7,597 bases of DNA from Cytophagaceae bacterium (lineage in GTDB: Bacteria > Bacteroidota > Bacteroidia > Cytophagales > Flexibacteraceae): positions 1-7,597 of the forward strand of contig CANHWS010000172.1 in the NCBI GenBank assembly GCA_947464365.1, read 5' to 3'. Under the pieces are notes generated by a model. The model was not told the origin of the DNA, made no database searches, and was given only the letters and a program-made list of their open reading frames with translations. Position numbers and translations under genes: made by a program. This document shows, piece after piece, positions 1 to 6,905 of the stretch; position 1 is the stretch's first letter, and each line of letters begins with the position of its first letter.

Positions 1-2
1 GC

Positions 3-1748
3 TGGCTACGTGTCTGGAAACTGCATACCCACGCCACCACCATCGATGACATTGGTGTCGCCAATAACTACTTACTGGCAGAACACACGCACTCCATTGA
101 TAGCCTGCGGACACGCCTTTATACCCCGGGCAAATCCCATCATTATGACTCCTACACCTTCGGAGCTATGCGTCTGATGGATCGGATTGGGGTCCTAGAG
201 CCCGGCCATCTGATCTTTAACTACCTATTTAAAGCCGTCGCCAACTCGCGCTATGGCAACTATGCTCCCATGCAATTCTTGGCAGGCGCATGGCTAGTAA
301 CGAGCAACGAGACCTATAATGAGCTAAAATTCTGGGGGCGCTTACCTTCTGCGATCGCAAGCATCTTATTGTTAGCACTGGTGCCCTTGGTTGCTAGGCG
401 GCTTTCGCGCAATCATTTCAGCACAGTTCCGTTATTGGCTATGGTCCTGATTGCTTGCAGCTGGCAGCAGTATTTCATCGCCCGACAGATGTACCCCATT
501 GCGATTGGTGGACTTGCATTACTAATTCTGATCTGGCGCATCACCTATGTCTGTACTTATCGGGTCCAACACCCCAATGCTTGGGTAGAGGGGCTATTGC
601 TGACTGGTCTTTGCCTATGCAATTACCAGCTCTTTTACTTTATCCCTGGCTACTTGGTTGTGTTGCTATTCTATGCAAATAACACAGCCCCAACCAGTTG
701 GCGGATCCGACATGCATTAAAATCAACCATATATTTTACCCTTTTCATCACGCCTTTTTTGCTGAGCTTTGATCTCAGCACCGAGGCCAGCAACCATTGG
801 AACGCCGGTCGGTGGGGCGAGTATCACTTCTCCCTTCCTGACGGAATCGGTTGGGTGGATGGTGCAAAATATATGTTCAGGTTCTGGGTTCTGAACACCC
901 ACCAAGTGGTAGCCGCCAGTTTGGGTTTCATGCCTTGGTCTACCCTAATGCAGGTCCTAGGGTTGGTTTGGTTAGGATTGGCAGGCTTAGGGCTATATTA
1001 CTACGCAACAACAAACCATGCCATCACCCATGGCTTTACCTTGTTTGTGATGCTTAGCATCCTGACCTGGATCTTGATGATTGCGACAGGCGTAACCAAC
1101 CTTAGTCCCACCAGACAGACGAGCATCATGGCCCCCGTTATGGCATTGCTTGCAGCAAACGGATTTTGCATATCGGTCAGGCGACTCAATATCTGGCTAG
1201 GCTTTGCCCATCGTCAGGATGCTTTGACTCTTGCTGTCGTAACCTTGGCATCCCTAGGGATTATCAGTAGCCATACCCTCTATTTTCGGTACATGCGTTA
1301 CGAGTGGTCCGACCCCTATATCGGCGCCCGGCAAGTAGTCAACAATTTGGTCAGGACCTACCCTACCCGCTTGCTAATACAGTGCCAATGGACCCTAAAT
1401 GGATCCTTGTTATGGGCGCCTGATCGACCGATCAATGTCTTGACTTTCAACCGCATTTCAGACTTTAAGAATCAGCACCAACAGCATGACATTCATAAAA
1501 GCCCTGTCATGATGCCAGACGAGCGCTATTGTTTTGTCCTGTCGACCACCAAACCAAGTCCTGCTTGGCGTAAAGCACTGACCGTATGGCTACGCCAACA
1601 AAATCTGATTACTGAGGACTTTAGCCCCATCATCCTGGCCCAGCACCAGATCATGCGAAACCAGTATGCAGAGTATGTCCCGATTAGCTCCCTCAACCCC
1701 GTAGGCAGCTCAGTGCTATTGGTCCAGCTAAAGCCTACCAAACCCTAG
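3..1748 (+). CDS. GT-C (GT39/PMT-like) integral membrane glycosyltransferase, 5' end outside window
   Basis: The reading frame is open from base 3 to the TAG at 1746-1748, giving at least 581 residues. The first in-frame ATG (168) lies inside a recognisable conserved region, so I take the gene as truncated by the window edge. Near the visible N terminus an Asp-Asp pair (residues 15-16 from base 3) sits in a stretch resembling the acidic first periplasmic loop of GT-C enzymes, where catalysis occurs. A second hallmark is the FWGRLPS segment that opens a membrane span. By eye there are about ten hydrophobic spans between residues 110 and 430, then a soluble C-terminal part of about 150 residues. 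Known members transfer a sugar from a polyprenyl-phosphate donor to lipid, glycan or protein on the outer face of the inner membrane. The substrate here cannot be told. The family call is fairly secure. The N-terminal helix must lie upstream. Confidence 0.8.
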   Translation, partial: WLRVWKLHTHATTIDDIGVANNYLLAEHTHSIDSLRTRLYTPGKSHHYDSYTFGAMRLMDRIGVLEPGHLIFNYLFKAVANSRYGNYAPMQFLAGAWLVTSNETYNELKFWGRLPSAIASILLLALVPLVARRLSRNHFSTVPLLAMVLIACSWQQYFIARQMYPIAIGGLALLILIWRITYVCTYRVQHPNAWVEGLLLTGLCLCNYQLFYFIPGYLVVLLFYANNTAPTSWRIRHALKSTIYFTLFITPFLLSFDLSTEASNHWNAGRWGEYHFSLPDGIGWVDGAKYMFRFWVLNTHQVVAASLGFMPWSTLMQVLGLVWLGLAGLGLYYYATTNHAITHGFTLFVMLSILTWILMIATGVTNLSPTRQTSIMAPVMALLAANGFCISVRRLNIWLGFAHRQDALTLAVVTLASLGIISSHTLYFRYMRYEWSDPYIGARQVVNNLVRTYPTRLLIQCQWTLNGSLLWAPDRPINVLTFNRISDFKNQHQQHDIHKSPVMMPDERYCFVLSTTKPSPAWRKALTVWLRQQNLITEDFSPIILAQHQIMRNQYAEYVPISSLNPVGSSVLLVQLKPTKP

Positions 1749-1766
1749 GCATTTTATTGCTCCTAG

Positions 1767-1779
1767 CCCTTCCGGAGGG
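1767..1779 (+). terminator. Compact GC-rich hairpin after the glycosyltransferase (weak terminator candidate)
   Basis: CCCTTCCGGAGGG folds into a 5-bp stem (CCCTT with GAGGG, one T-G wobble) and a 3-base loop, 18 bases past the glycosyltransferase stop. It is followed by TATTATGG rather than a run of T, so it is not a canonical intrinsic terminator. It may pause RNA polymerase or protect the mRNA 3' end, or it may be chance. Confidence 0.25.
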
Positions 1780-1784
1780 TATTA

Positions 1785-1832
1785 TGGCCAACTATCTTAT
1801 TGCCACTAGACCACTCTGGCTGCAGTTGGTCA
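1785..1832 (+). other. Nested stem-loop in the gap before the small membrane protein
   Basis: TGGCCAACT (1785-1793) pairs with AGTTGGTCA (1824-1832) over nine positions, with one G-T wobble (1787 with 1830). Inside it, GCCA (1802-1805) pairs with TGGC (1817-1820). The result is a two-tier hairpin in non-coding sequence. It lies upstream of the predicted promoter box at 1906, so it more likely belongs to the 3' end of the glycosyltransferase transcript, or to a small RNA, than to the leader of the next gene. I recognise no known RNA family in it. Confidence 0.35.
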
Positions 1833-1889
1833 GGCCAAAAGCGGGGTACACAAAATTTAGCGTTTAGTTAACACCTAAATGGTGAAAAT

Positions 1890-1909
1890 TGTATCATAAT
1901 AATGATACA
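1890..1909. promoter_or_regulatory. Perfect 8-bp inverted repeat, operator-like
   Basis: TGTATCAT (1890-1897) and ATGATACA (1902-1909) are exact reverse complements separated by AATA. The spacing and symmetry suit a dimeric helix-turn-helix repressor. The right arm overlaps the TACATTTG promoter box (1906-1913), so a bound protein would be expected to block RNA polymerase. The half-site is not diagnostic of a regulator family, and no regulator gene lies in the window. There is no T-run after it and the stem is AT-rich, so it is unlikely to be a terminator. Confidence 0.5.
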
Positions 1910-1913
1910 TTTG
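1906..1913 (+). promoter_or_regulatory. Bacteroidota-type -7 promoter box (TAnnTTTG)
   Basis: TACATTTG matches the TAnnTTTG -7 consensus of Bacteroidota housekeeping promoters at every fixed position. It lies 22 bases before the ATG at 1936, which implies a short leader. The upstream -33 element is poor: the nearest TTG (1889-1891) leaves a 14-base spacer, shorter than the usual 17 to 23. That weakness would suit a regulated promoter but also lowers confidence. Confidence 0.45.
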
Positions 1914-1935
1914 CTTCTGTTAACCACGCTCCATT

Positions 1936-2175
1936 ATGTCACCAGTTAGCAACCGCCGAACACTGATAGCGCTTATTGCAGGCTCAGTTGTGGCCTATGT
2001 CCTGATCCCAGCCATTATGTTGGTTAACCGATCAGCTCATTTGGTCACCTCGCAAGGAAATCCGCAGGAAACTTCGTTGCAGAATTCGACATTGATTAAC
2101 GCCAAAGTGCTGATGGGGGGTGCGGTTTTGTTCTTCAAACACTACACCAATTCCGAACAAGATTCCGACAATTAA
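1936..2175 (+). CDS. Small single-span membrane protein, function unknown
   Basis: This 79-residue product belongs to no family I recognise. An N-terminal Arg-Arg (residues 7-8) is followed by a hydrophobic stretch at about 9-30 that would make one membrane span. The positive-inside rule then places the N terminus in the cytoplasm and the rest outside. The middle is polar and rich in Ser, Asn and Gln, a short hydrophobic patch (GGAVLFF) follows near residue 61, and the tail is acidic. There is no clear cleavage site, so I prefer an anchored protein to a secreted one. Support for it being real comes from context: a perfect TAnnTTTG box and palindrome just upstream, and a good terminator 48 bases downstream. 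No Shine-Dalgarno is seen, as is usual in Bacteroidota. Coding potential of so short a frame is not secure. Confidence 0.5.
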   Translation: MSPVSNRRTLIALIAGSVVAYVLIPAIMLVNRSAHLVTSQGNPQETSLQNSTLINAKVLMGGAVLFFKHYTNSEQDSDN

Positions 2176-2223
2176 GAAAATGGTTTGACTTCAGGCTATC
2201 CAATAGCTCAAGGAAAACAACGC

Positions 2224-2259
2224 AAAAACCCGACGGCCATGATGCTATCGGGTTTTTTT
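2224..2259 (+). terminator. Rho-independent terminator after the small membrane protein
   Basis: AAAAACCCGA (2224-2233) is the exact reverse complement of TCGGGTTTTT (2248-2257). They enclose a 14-base loop, and the T-run extends to 2259 (seven T's). The stem has a GC-rich core flanked by A and T tracts, so it could act in both directions, although no gene on the minus strand needs it. It separates the small membrane protein from the GH3 unit. Confidence 0.8.
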
Positions 2260-2418
2260 CGTCTCCAGACCCTTCTCGGACTGGACAAGACCTATATATA
2301 TTCTGTATTATTGGCCTCCAGAACCATTCTGACAGCTGGTGCCTGGATTCTATCTACCATCAACAGACCAGTTTAGGGCTAATTTCTGACCTTCTTTTGT
2401 ACTTGCCTTTACTTACCT

Positions 2419-4806
2419 ATGCCATTTATCCAACGCTTTAGATCGAATCTCATATTAGGTGCCATAACCCTAACCTCCAGCCTACTGGGGCATACCAGTG
2501 CACATGCCCAAGGCAGTGCCAAGGCAGGGACAACCGTGCCACCCTACAAAAATGCCACCCTGCCAACCGAAGTCCGGATCAAGGACCTTTTGGCCCGCAT
2601 GACCACCGAAGAAAAAGCCGCCCAGATGCAGTGCCTTTGGTTTCAAAAAGCTCGAATCCTAGACGATAAAGGCAATTTTGACCCCATTAAAGGGGCTTTG
2701 GACCTCAAAAATGGGATGGGCCAAATTGCCCGCCCTAGCGAGATCAAAGGCAGCTTCAGTATTAGTCGGTCTCCACGCCAGACGGTAGAGCTCGTCAATG
2801 CCATCCAACGCCACATGGTGACCAAAACCCGGCTCGGCATTCCGGTCATGTTCCATGAAGAAAGCCTGCATGGCAACCAGGCACAGGATGCTACCAACTT
2901 CCCGACACCTTTGGCCCTCGCCAGCACTTGGAATCCTGACCTAATGACCGAAATTTTTGGTGTCGTAGCCAAAGAGGTACGCTATCGTGGTGGGCACCAA
3001 GTCCTTGCACCAGTTGTGGACCTACTCCAAGACCACCGTTGGGGACGTAGTGAAGAAACCCTAGGTGAAGATCCTTACTTGATCGCCGAGCTGGCCAAAG
3101 CCGAAGTCCGTGCCTACCAGGGCCCCAACTACCTACTAGGCCCCGACAATGTCGCTGCAACCCTTAAGCACTTTGGCGTACATGGCCGCAGCGAAGGCGG
3201 AACCAATATCGCACCAAGTCTGGTCGATGAGCTGACCATGCGCCAATACTTTTTCCCGAGCTTTAAGGCCTGCGTACAGGAAGCTGGGGCCATGTCGGTG
3301 ATGCCCTGCTACAACGAGGTCAGTGGTGTGCCTGCCCATGCCAACGTCCGGTTGTTACAAGAAATCCTCCGGACCGAGTGGGGGTTTCGTGGTACGATCG
3401 TGTCTGACTATGCTGCCGTGTCCGAAATTCAGGGATTGCATCACTTAACTGACAAAAAAGACACACTTGGCACCGCACTGCTAGCCTTCAAAGCTGGTGT
3501 CGATGTCGAAACACCAGACCGTTTTGCCTACACCAAGATTCCGGACCTATTGCGCCTAGGCAAGATCACGAGCCAGGAGCTAGATAGCACAGTTGCTCGT
3601 ATCCTTCGTACCAAGTTCCGCCTAGGTTTGTTCGACAAACCATACAGCGACGCCAACTTAGCCGAGCAAACAATCGGTAGTCCTGCCCACCGTGCCATCG
3701 CCCTCAAGGCAGCGCAACAGGCCATCACCCTGCTCAAGAACCAAAACCAGACCCTGCCGCTGATTCCGAGCCAATACAAAAAAGTGGCTGTCATTGGCCC
3801 AAATGCCGACCGCTGCATCTTGGGTGGATACAGCAACAAACCCAAACAAGTGGTAACCCCGCTACAGGCAATCAAGGCCAAGCTAGCCGGCAAATCAGAT
3901 GTAGTCTATGCTGAAGGTTGCCGCATTACGGACAGTGGGGACTGGTTTGGTGATAGCGTGGCACTCACGCCACCTGCCACCAACCTCAAGCTGATTGCAG
4001 AAGCTGTCGCCTTGGCCAAAACTGCTGACTACATCGTCCTCTGCCTTGGTGGTAACGAAGCCACCAGCCGCGAGGCATGGGCACCCGGCCATGGTGGTGA
4101 CCTCACAACGCTAGACTTGCTAAACCTACAGAACCAACTAGTTGATGAGCTTAGCAAACTCAACAAACCTATTGCGGCATTTGTGTTGAATGGCCCGCCA
4201 ACTGCCTTCAAACACCTGAGCGAAACCGTCCCAGCATTGGTCAACTGCTTCTACCTAGGCCAAGAGACAGGCCATGCCGTCGCTGATGTCCTTGTCGGCG
4301 ATGTGAACCCAAGTGGCAAGTTGCCTGTCAGCATTGCACGTTCGGTAGGTCATCTGCCTGCCTACTACAACCACAAGGCAACTGCCCGTCGCAACTACCA
4401 TTTTGACACACCAACCCCACTTTACCCATTTGGTTTTGGCCTGAGCTACACCCAGTTTCAGGTCAATGCGCCTGTACTAAGCAAAACCAAAATCCGGAAA
4501 GGCGAAAGTATCACTGTGGATGTTGAGGTAATCAACCGTGGCAACAAGGCAGGTACCGAAGTCGTCCAGTGCTACATCCGTGACCTAGTTAGCTCTGTCA
4601 CCAAACCGGTTAAAGAACTGCGTGGTTTCAAACGCGTTAGCCTGCAGCCCGGTGAACGTCGCACCGTTCAGTTTGTGCTCACACCCGAGCACTTTGCGAT
4701 GTACAATGCTAAAATGGAATGGGTGCTAGAGCCTGGTGATTTTGACATCATGACCGGCAACAGCAGTGCGGCTTTGCAAACCGTATTGCTTAACATTGCA
4801 GACTAG
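2419..4806 (+). CDS. Exported GH3 family beta-glycosidase (beta-glucosidase/beta-xylosidase type)
   Basis: The 795-residue protein has the usual length and three-part layout of periplasmic GH3 exo-enzymes, which remove non-reducing-end beta-linked sugars with retention of configuration. A signal peptide covers residues 1-30, with likely cleavage after SAHA-30 and no lipobox. The barrel domain (about 45-400) shows MTTEEKAAQ, the HEESLHG block (146-152), RWGR (207-210) with GEDP (216-219), KHF (250-252), and the catalytic nucleophile Asp330 in VSDY. The alpha/beta sandwich domain (about 430-670) carries the acid/base region with Glu547 and Glu552; which one acts is not settled by eye. A fibronectin III-like domain ends the protein (about 700-790). 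There is no type IX secretion tail, so a periplasmic site is likely. The best resemblance is to the HEEALHG clade, often named beta-glucosidase or xylan beta-xylosidase; the exact sugar is not predictable. The start at 2419 gives the complete signal peptide. The PfkB kinase follows after 40 bases. Confidence 0.93.
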   Translation: MPFIQRFRSNLILGAITLTSSLLGHTSAHAQGSAKAGTTVPPYKNATLPTEVRIKDLLARMTTEEKAAQMQCLWFQKARILDDKGNFDPIKGALDLKNGMGQIARPSEIKGSFSISRSPRQTVELVNAIQRHMVTKTRLGIPVMFHEESLHGNQAQDATNFPTPLALASTWNPDLMTEIFGVVAKEVRYRGGHQVLAPVVDLLQDHRWGRSEETLGEDPYLIAELAKAEVRAYQGPNYLLGPDNVAATLKHFGVHGRSEGGTNIAPSLVDELTMRQYFFPSFKACVQEAGAMSVMPCYNEVSGVPAHANVRLLQEILRTEWGFRGTIVSDYAAVSEIQGLHHLTDKKDTLGTALLAFKAGVDVETPDRFAYTKIPDLLRLGKITSQELDSTVARILRTKFRLGLFDKPYSDANLAEQTIGSPAHRAIALKAAQQAITLLKNQNQTLPLIPSQYKKVAVIGPNADRCILGGYSNKPKQVVTPLQAIKAKLAGKSDVVYAEGCRITDSGDWFGDSVALTPPATNLKLIAEAVALAKTADYIVLCLGGNEATSREAWAPGHGGDLTTLDLLNLQNQLVDELSKLNKPIAAFVLNGPPTAFKHLSETVPALVNCFYLGQETGHAVADVLVGDVNPSGKLPVSIARSVGHLPAYYNHKATARRNYHFDTPTPLYPFGFGLSYTQFQVNAPVLSKTKIRKGESITVDVEVINRGNKAGTEVVQCYIRDLVSSVTKPVKELRGFKRVSLQPGERRTVQFVLTPEHFAMYNAKMEWVLEPGDFDIMTGNSSAALQTVLLNIAD

Positions 4807-4846
4807 ATATCTAACCGAATATAACCTAGTTGGTGCCTAGCCTCCA

Positions 4847-5938
4847 ATGGTCCACATCATTGAGCCAGGCAGCTTAGGTCCCAGCCTCCACAGTACCCAA
4901 AGTATGACAGCTCGTAATGGCATCCTGGCGACAGGCAACTGGATCGTAGATCAAGTTAAAATCATAGACCGCTTCCCACAACAAGATGCCTTGGCCAACA
5001 TCCTTGAGCAATCGGTAGCCAATGGCGGTTCTCCGTACAATGTGTTAAAAGATATGGCGATCATGCAGGCACCCATGCCGCTAGAAGGCATTGGCCTTAT
5101 AGGCAATGACAGCCTTGGTGACCTGATCGTGGCCGATTGTCAGAAGTATGGCATCAGCATCAACGGACTTGTACGGACAAACGAGGTAGCGACCAGCTAT
5201 ACCGATGTCATGACAGTACAAGGTACAGGCCGCCGCACTTTTTTCCATAATCGTGGAGCCAATGCCTTGTTGACACCTGCCCATCTGCAGGAGGCAATAA
5301 AGCGCAGCAATGCCCGCATTTTCCACCTCGGTTACCTCCTTTTGCTGGACGGCCTAGACACCTTGGACCAATTTGGCCGTACAGGAGCCAGCTATTTGCT
5401 AGAGCAAGCCTCAAGCCTTGGCTTCAAGACCAGTGCTGACCTCGTGAGCGAAAGCAGCGAGCGATTCAAACAAATAGTGCCACCTAGCCTTTCGCACATA
5501 GATTACTTGTTCCTGAACGAGTACGAGGCCGAAAAACTAACAGGCATACCGATTGCGGTTGGCGATGGTGTTGACCTCGAAAAGGCCGAAGATGCCGCCA
5601 TCGAACTGCTCAAGGCTGGTGTCCGCGAGTGGGTCATCCTGCACTTCCAACGTGGCGCAATGGCCATCAACCGTAGCACTGGCACTGTCTATCAACCTGC
5701 TGTCAAGATCCCGACCGAGGTCATCAAAGGTGCCGCTGGTGCTGGTGATGCCTTTGCCAGTGGCGTTTTGGTTGGTCTGCACGAGGGTTACCCGATGCAA
5801 GAATGCCTGCGCCTTGGTGTCAGCATTGCGGCAAGCTGTTTGTTCAACAGTACCTGTTCGGACAGCATTACACCAATGTCCGAGGCCCTATTGCTAGGCG
5901 ACCATTATGGCTATTGGAAAAACGAGGGTGGCATTTAG
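4847..5938 (+). CDS. PfkB-family carbohydrate kinase (ribokinase-like fold)
   Basis: This is a cytoplasmic ATP-dependent sugar kinase of up to 363 residues. Family marks appear in order: GNWIVDQ with the sugar-contacting Asp35; the NGGSPYN glycine pair (60-61) of PfkB signature 1; RRTFFHNRGAN near residue 130; the NEYE motif (Asn224, Glu227) used for Mg and phosphate; and the C-terminal signature GAAGAGDAF, with catalytic base Asp301 and the GAG anion hole. The usual DTxGAGD start of that signature is replaced by GAA. The start is uncertain. The ATG at 4847 adds 19 residues of no family character, while Met20 (4904) begins just before the conserved core and is a good alternative. The gene follows the GH3 gene after 40 bases (97 from 4904) with no terminator between, so co-transcription is likely. 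It may phosphorylate the sugar released by the GH3 enzyme; the true substrate is unknown. Confidence 0.9.
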   Translation: MVHIIEPGSLGPSLHSTQSMTARNGILATGNWIVDQVKIIDRFPQQDALANILEQSVANGGSPYNVLKDMAIMQAPMPLEGIGLIGNDSLGDLIVADCQKYGISINGLVRTNEVATSYTDVMTVQGTGRRTFFHNRGANALLTPAHLQEAIKRSNARIFHLGYLLLLDGLDTLDQFGRTGASYLLEQASSLGFKTSADLVSESSERFKQIVPPSLSHIDYLFLNEYEAEKLTGIPIAVGDGVDLEKAEDAAIELLKAGVREWVILHFQRGAMAINRSTGTVYQPAVKIPTEVIKGAAGAGDAFASGVLVGLHEGYPMQECLRLGVSIAASCLFNSTCSDSITPMSEALLLGDHYGYWKNEGGI

Positions 5939-6020
5939 CACTGCCTTTGCAAGATCATGGGCAAGCCCCTATTGATCAGAAACCTACCCGATATACCACA
6001 ACCCAATCACTCCGAAAAAT

Positions 6021-6656
6021 ATGCCGCTCAACCTAGCCCTTGACTTGGCGCTGATCCCTTCTGGTGCAGATTTGCACCGGCTGATTAAGATCGCCCAATC
6101 CCCTACACTTTCGCCTGATCGCCTCAAGCTCCACCCGACCCTCGCAGTGCCACACCTCACATTGGCGTTTGACCTCTGCGAGGACATTAGCAACGGCTGG
6201 GTGAACCACTTTTTTAGCAATGGTAGTACCAAGCCTATCTTTGGTCAATCATCGCTCGAGCTGATGGTTACGTCTGTCTATCAAGCTCATACCACAACTG
6301 GGCTGGTGATAGGACTTAACTTTGGCCTCCACCCAGCCCTACAACTGGCACATGACCTCGCTTGGAACAACCTGAGCCACCTAGCTGGCTTCGTGACTGA
6401 TAACTTGTCAATAGATGCCTTGGGCGACCCTAGTACTGCCGACCCCATCACACTGGACTGGATTAGGAATTTCCCTGCAGGTACTGGCCCTAACTATCAG
6501 CCACACATTACCCTAGGCTTTGCAGCTAATGACCAAGCCATCGAGGAGTTGACACAGTACATAGGCCAAACTGTCCACTTTTCGCATGTCGGGATTTACC
6601 AGCTTGGCAACTACTGCACCTGCCAGAAACTCCTAGCGCTCAGTCCGCTTTACTGA
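6021..6656 (+). CDS. 2H phosphoesterase superfamily protein (LigT/2'-5' RNA ligase-like)
   Basis: The 211-residue protein has two HxT motifs, each in the typical beta-strand setting: PHLTLAF (His45, Thr47) and PHITLGF (His162, Thr164). These are the paired catalytic motifs of the 2H fold, which acts on 2',3'- or 2',5'-linked phosphodiesters in RNA or on cyclic nucleotides. The N terminus begins directly with the first strand (ALDLALIP), so the ATG at 6021 fits. There is no signal peptide, so it is cytoplasmic. The 117-residue gap between the histidines is longer than I recall for bacterial LigT/ThpR (about 80), which suggests an insertion in the middle. It lies 82 bases after the kinase gene on the same strand and may share its transcript. 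Family membership is clear from the paired motifs. The substrate is not: RNA ligase activity, cyclic phosphodiesterase activity and nucleotide-signal hydrolysis are all possible. Confidence 0.85.
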   Translation: MPLNLALDLALIPSGADLHRLIKIAQSPTLSPDRLKLHPTLAVPHLTLAFDLCEDISNGWVNHFFSNGSTKPIFGQSSLELMVTSVYQAHTTTGLVIGLNFGLHPALQLAHDLAWNNLSHLAGFVTDNLSIDALGDPSTADPITLDWIRNFPAGTGPNYQPHITLGFAANDQAIEELTQYIGQTVHFSHVGIYQLGNYCTCQKLLALSPLY

Positions 6657-6665
6657 CCATTTTTT
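6640..6665 (+). terminator. Weak hairpin plus T-run at the end of the 2H gene
   Basis: TCAGT (6640-6644) pairs with ACTGA (6652-6656) around a 7-base loop, and six T's follow at 6660-6665 after a CCA spacer. The right arm contains the TGA stop codon. Five pairs with only two G-C is weak for an intrinsic terminator, but the position is right for ending the GH3-kinase-2H transcript. Confidence 0.35.
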
Positions 6666-6812
6666 AGCACCTAGCGAACAATCTTCAATCCGCAACCAAT
6701 AAATAACACAAAAAGGCGGTATGACGGTCTATTTTTAACGACTTTTTTACATTGCCTATGTATTTAGTGGCTTACTTGCCATACAAGCAACTGAGTCGTA
6801 CGCCTTTGCATA

Positions 6813-6842
6813 TTGAAGAGTACAGCCCTTTAGCTATTTTTA
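6813..6842 (+). promoter_or_regulatory. Candidate promoter for the TPR/PD40 gene
   Basis: TTG (6813-6815) and TATTTTTA (6835-6842) are spaced 19 bases apart, the usual Bacteroidota -33/-7 spacing. The second element matches TAnnTTTG except for the final G. It would give a leader of about 55 bases before the ATG at 6906. The 249-base gap is AT-rich, with several T-runs and another TATTTTTA at 6730-6737, so chance matches are likely. Confidence 0.3.
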
Positions 6843-6905
6843 CAGGTAACCCCAACAGTGGCTGGCGGCTAATCCATTCGTCACCAGCCGAAAATCCGCA
6901 ATACC

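Noticed and set aside
1867..1924. Two GTTAAC hexamers (1867-1872, 1919-1924) flanking the palindrome, and an ATTTAG/CTAAAT pair at 1855-1880
   Set aside because: They are not symmetric about the palindrome, and short AT-rich matches of this size are expected by chance.
2293..2300. TATATATA tract in the gap before the GH3 gene
   Set aside because: Too short and simple to call a repeat, and it does not match the Bacteroidota -7 form.
2185..2376. Open frame of 63 codons on the + strand between the small membrane protein and the GH3 gene
   Set aside because: It runs straight through the intrinsic terminator at 2224-2259 and has no family character, so it is almost certainly not a gene.
2392..2399. 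TTCTTTTG as a -7 promoter box for the GH3 gene
   Set aside because: It misses the fixed A of TAnnTTTG, has no TTG at a proper distance upstream, and lies only 19 bases before the ATG. A promoter must exist after the terminator, but I cannot place it.
3528..3893. Minus-strand open frame of 121 codons within the GH3 gene
   Set aside because: It is antisense to conserved GH3 sequence, has no recognisable domain and no start context. Long antisense frames are common opposite coding DNA of this composition.
5537..5897. Overlapping open frames on both strands inside the PfkB kinase gene
   Set aside because: They are out-of-frame shadows of a strongly conserved kinase region containing its catalytic signature.
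5939..6020. TTGC/GCAA pair and TGCCTTTG in the gap between the kinase and 2H genes
   Set aside because: A 4-bp pair over a 10-base loop is not a meaningful hairpin, and TGCCTTTG lacks the fixed A of the promoter box.
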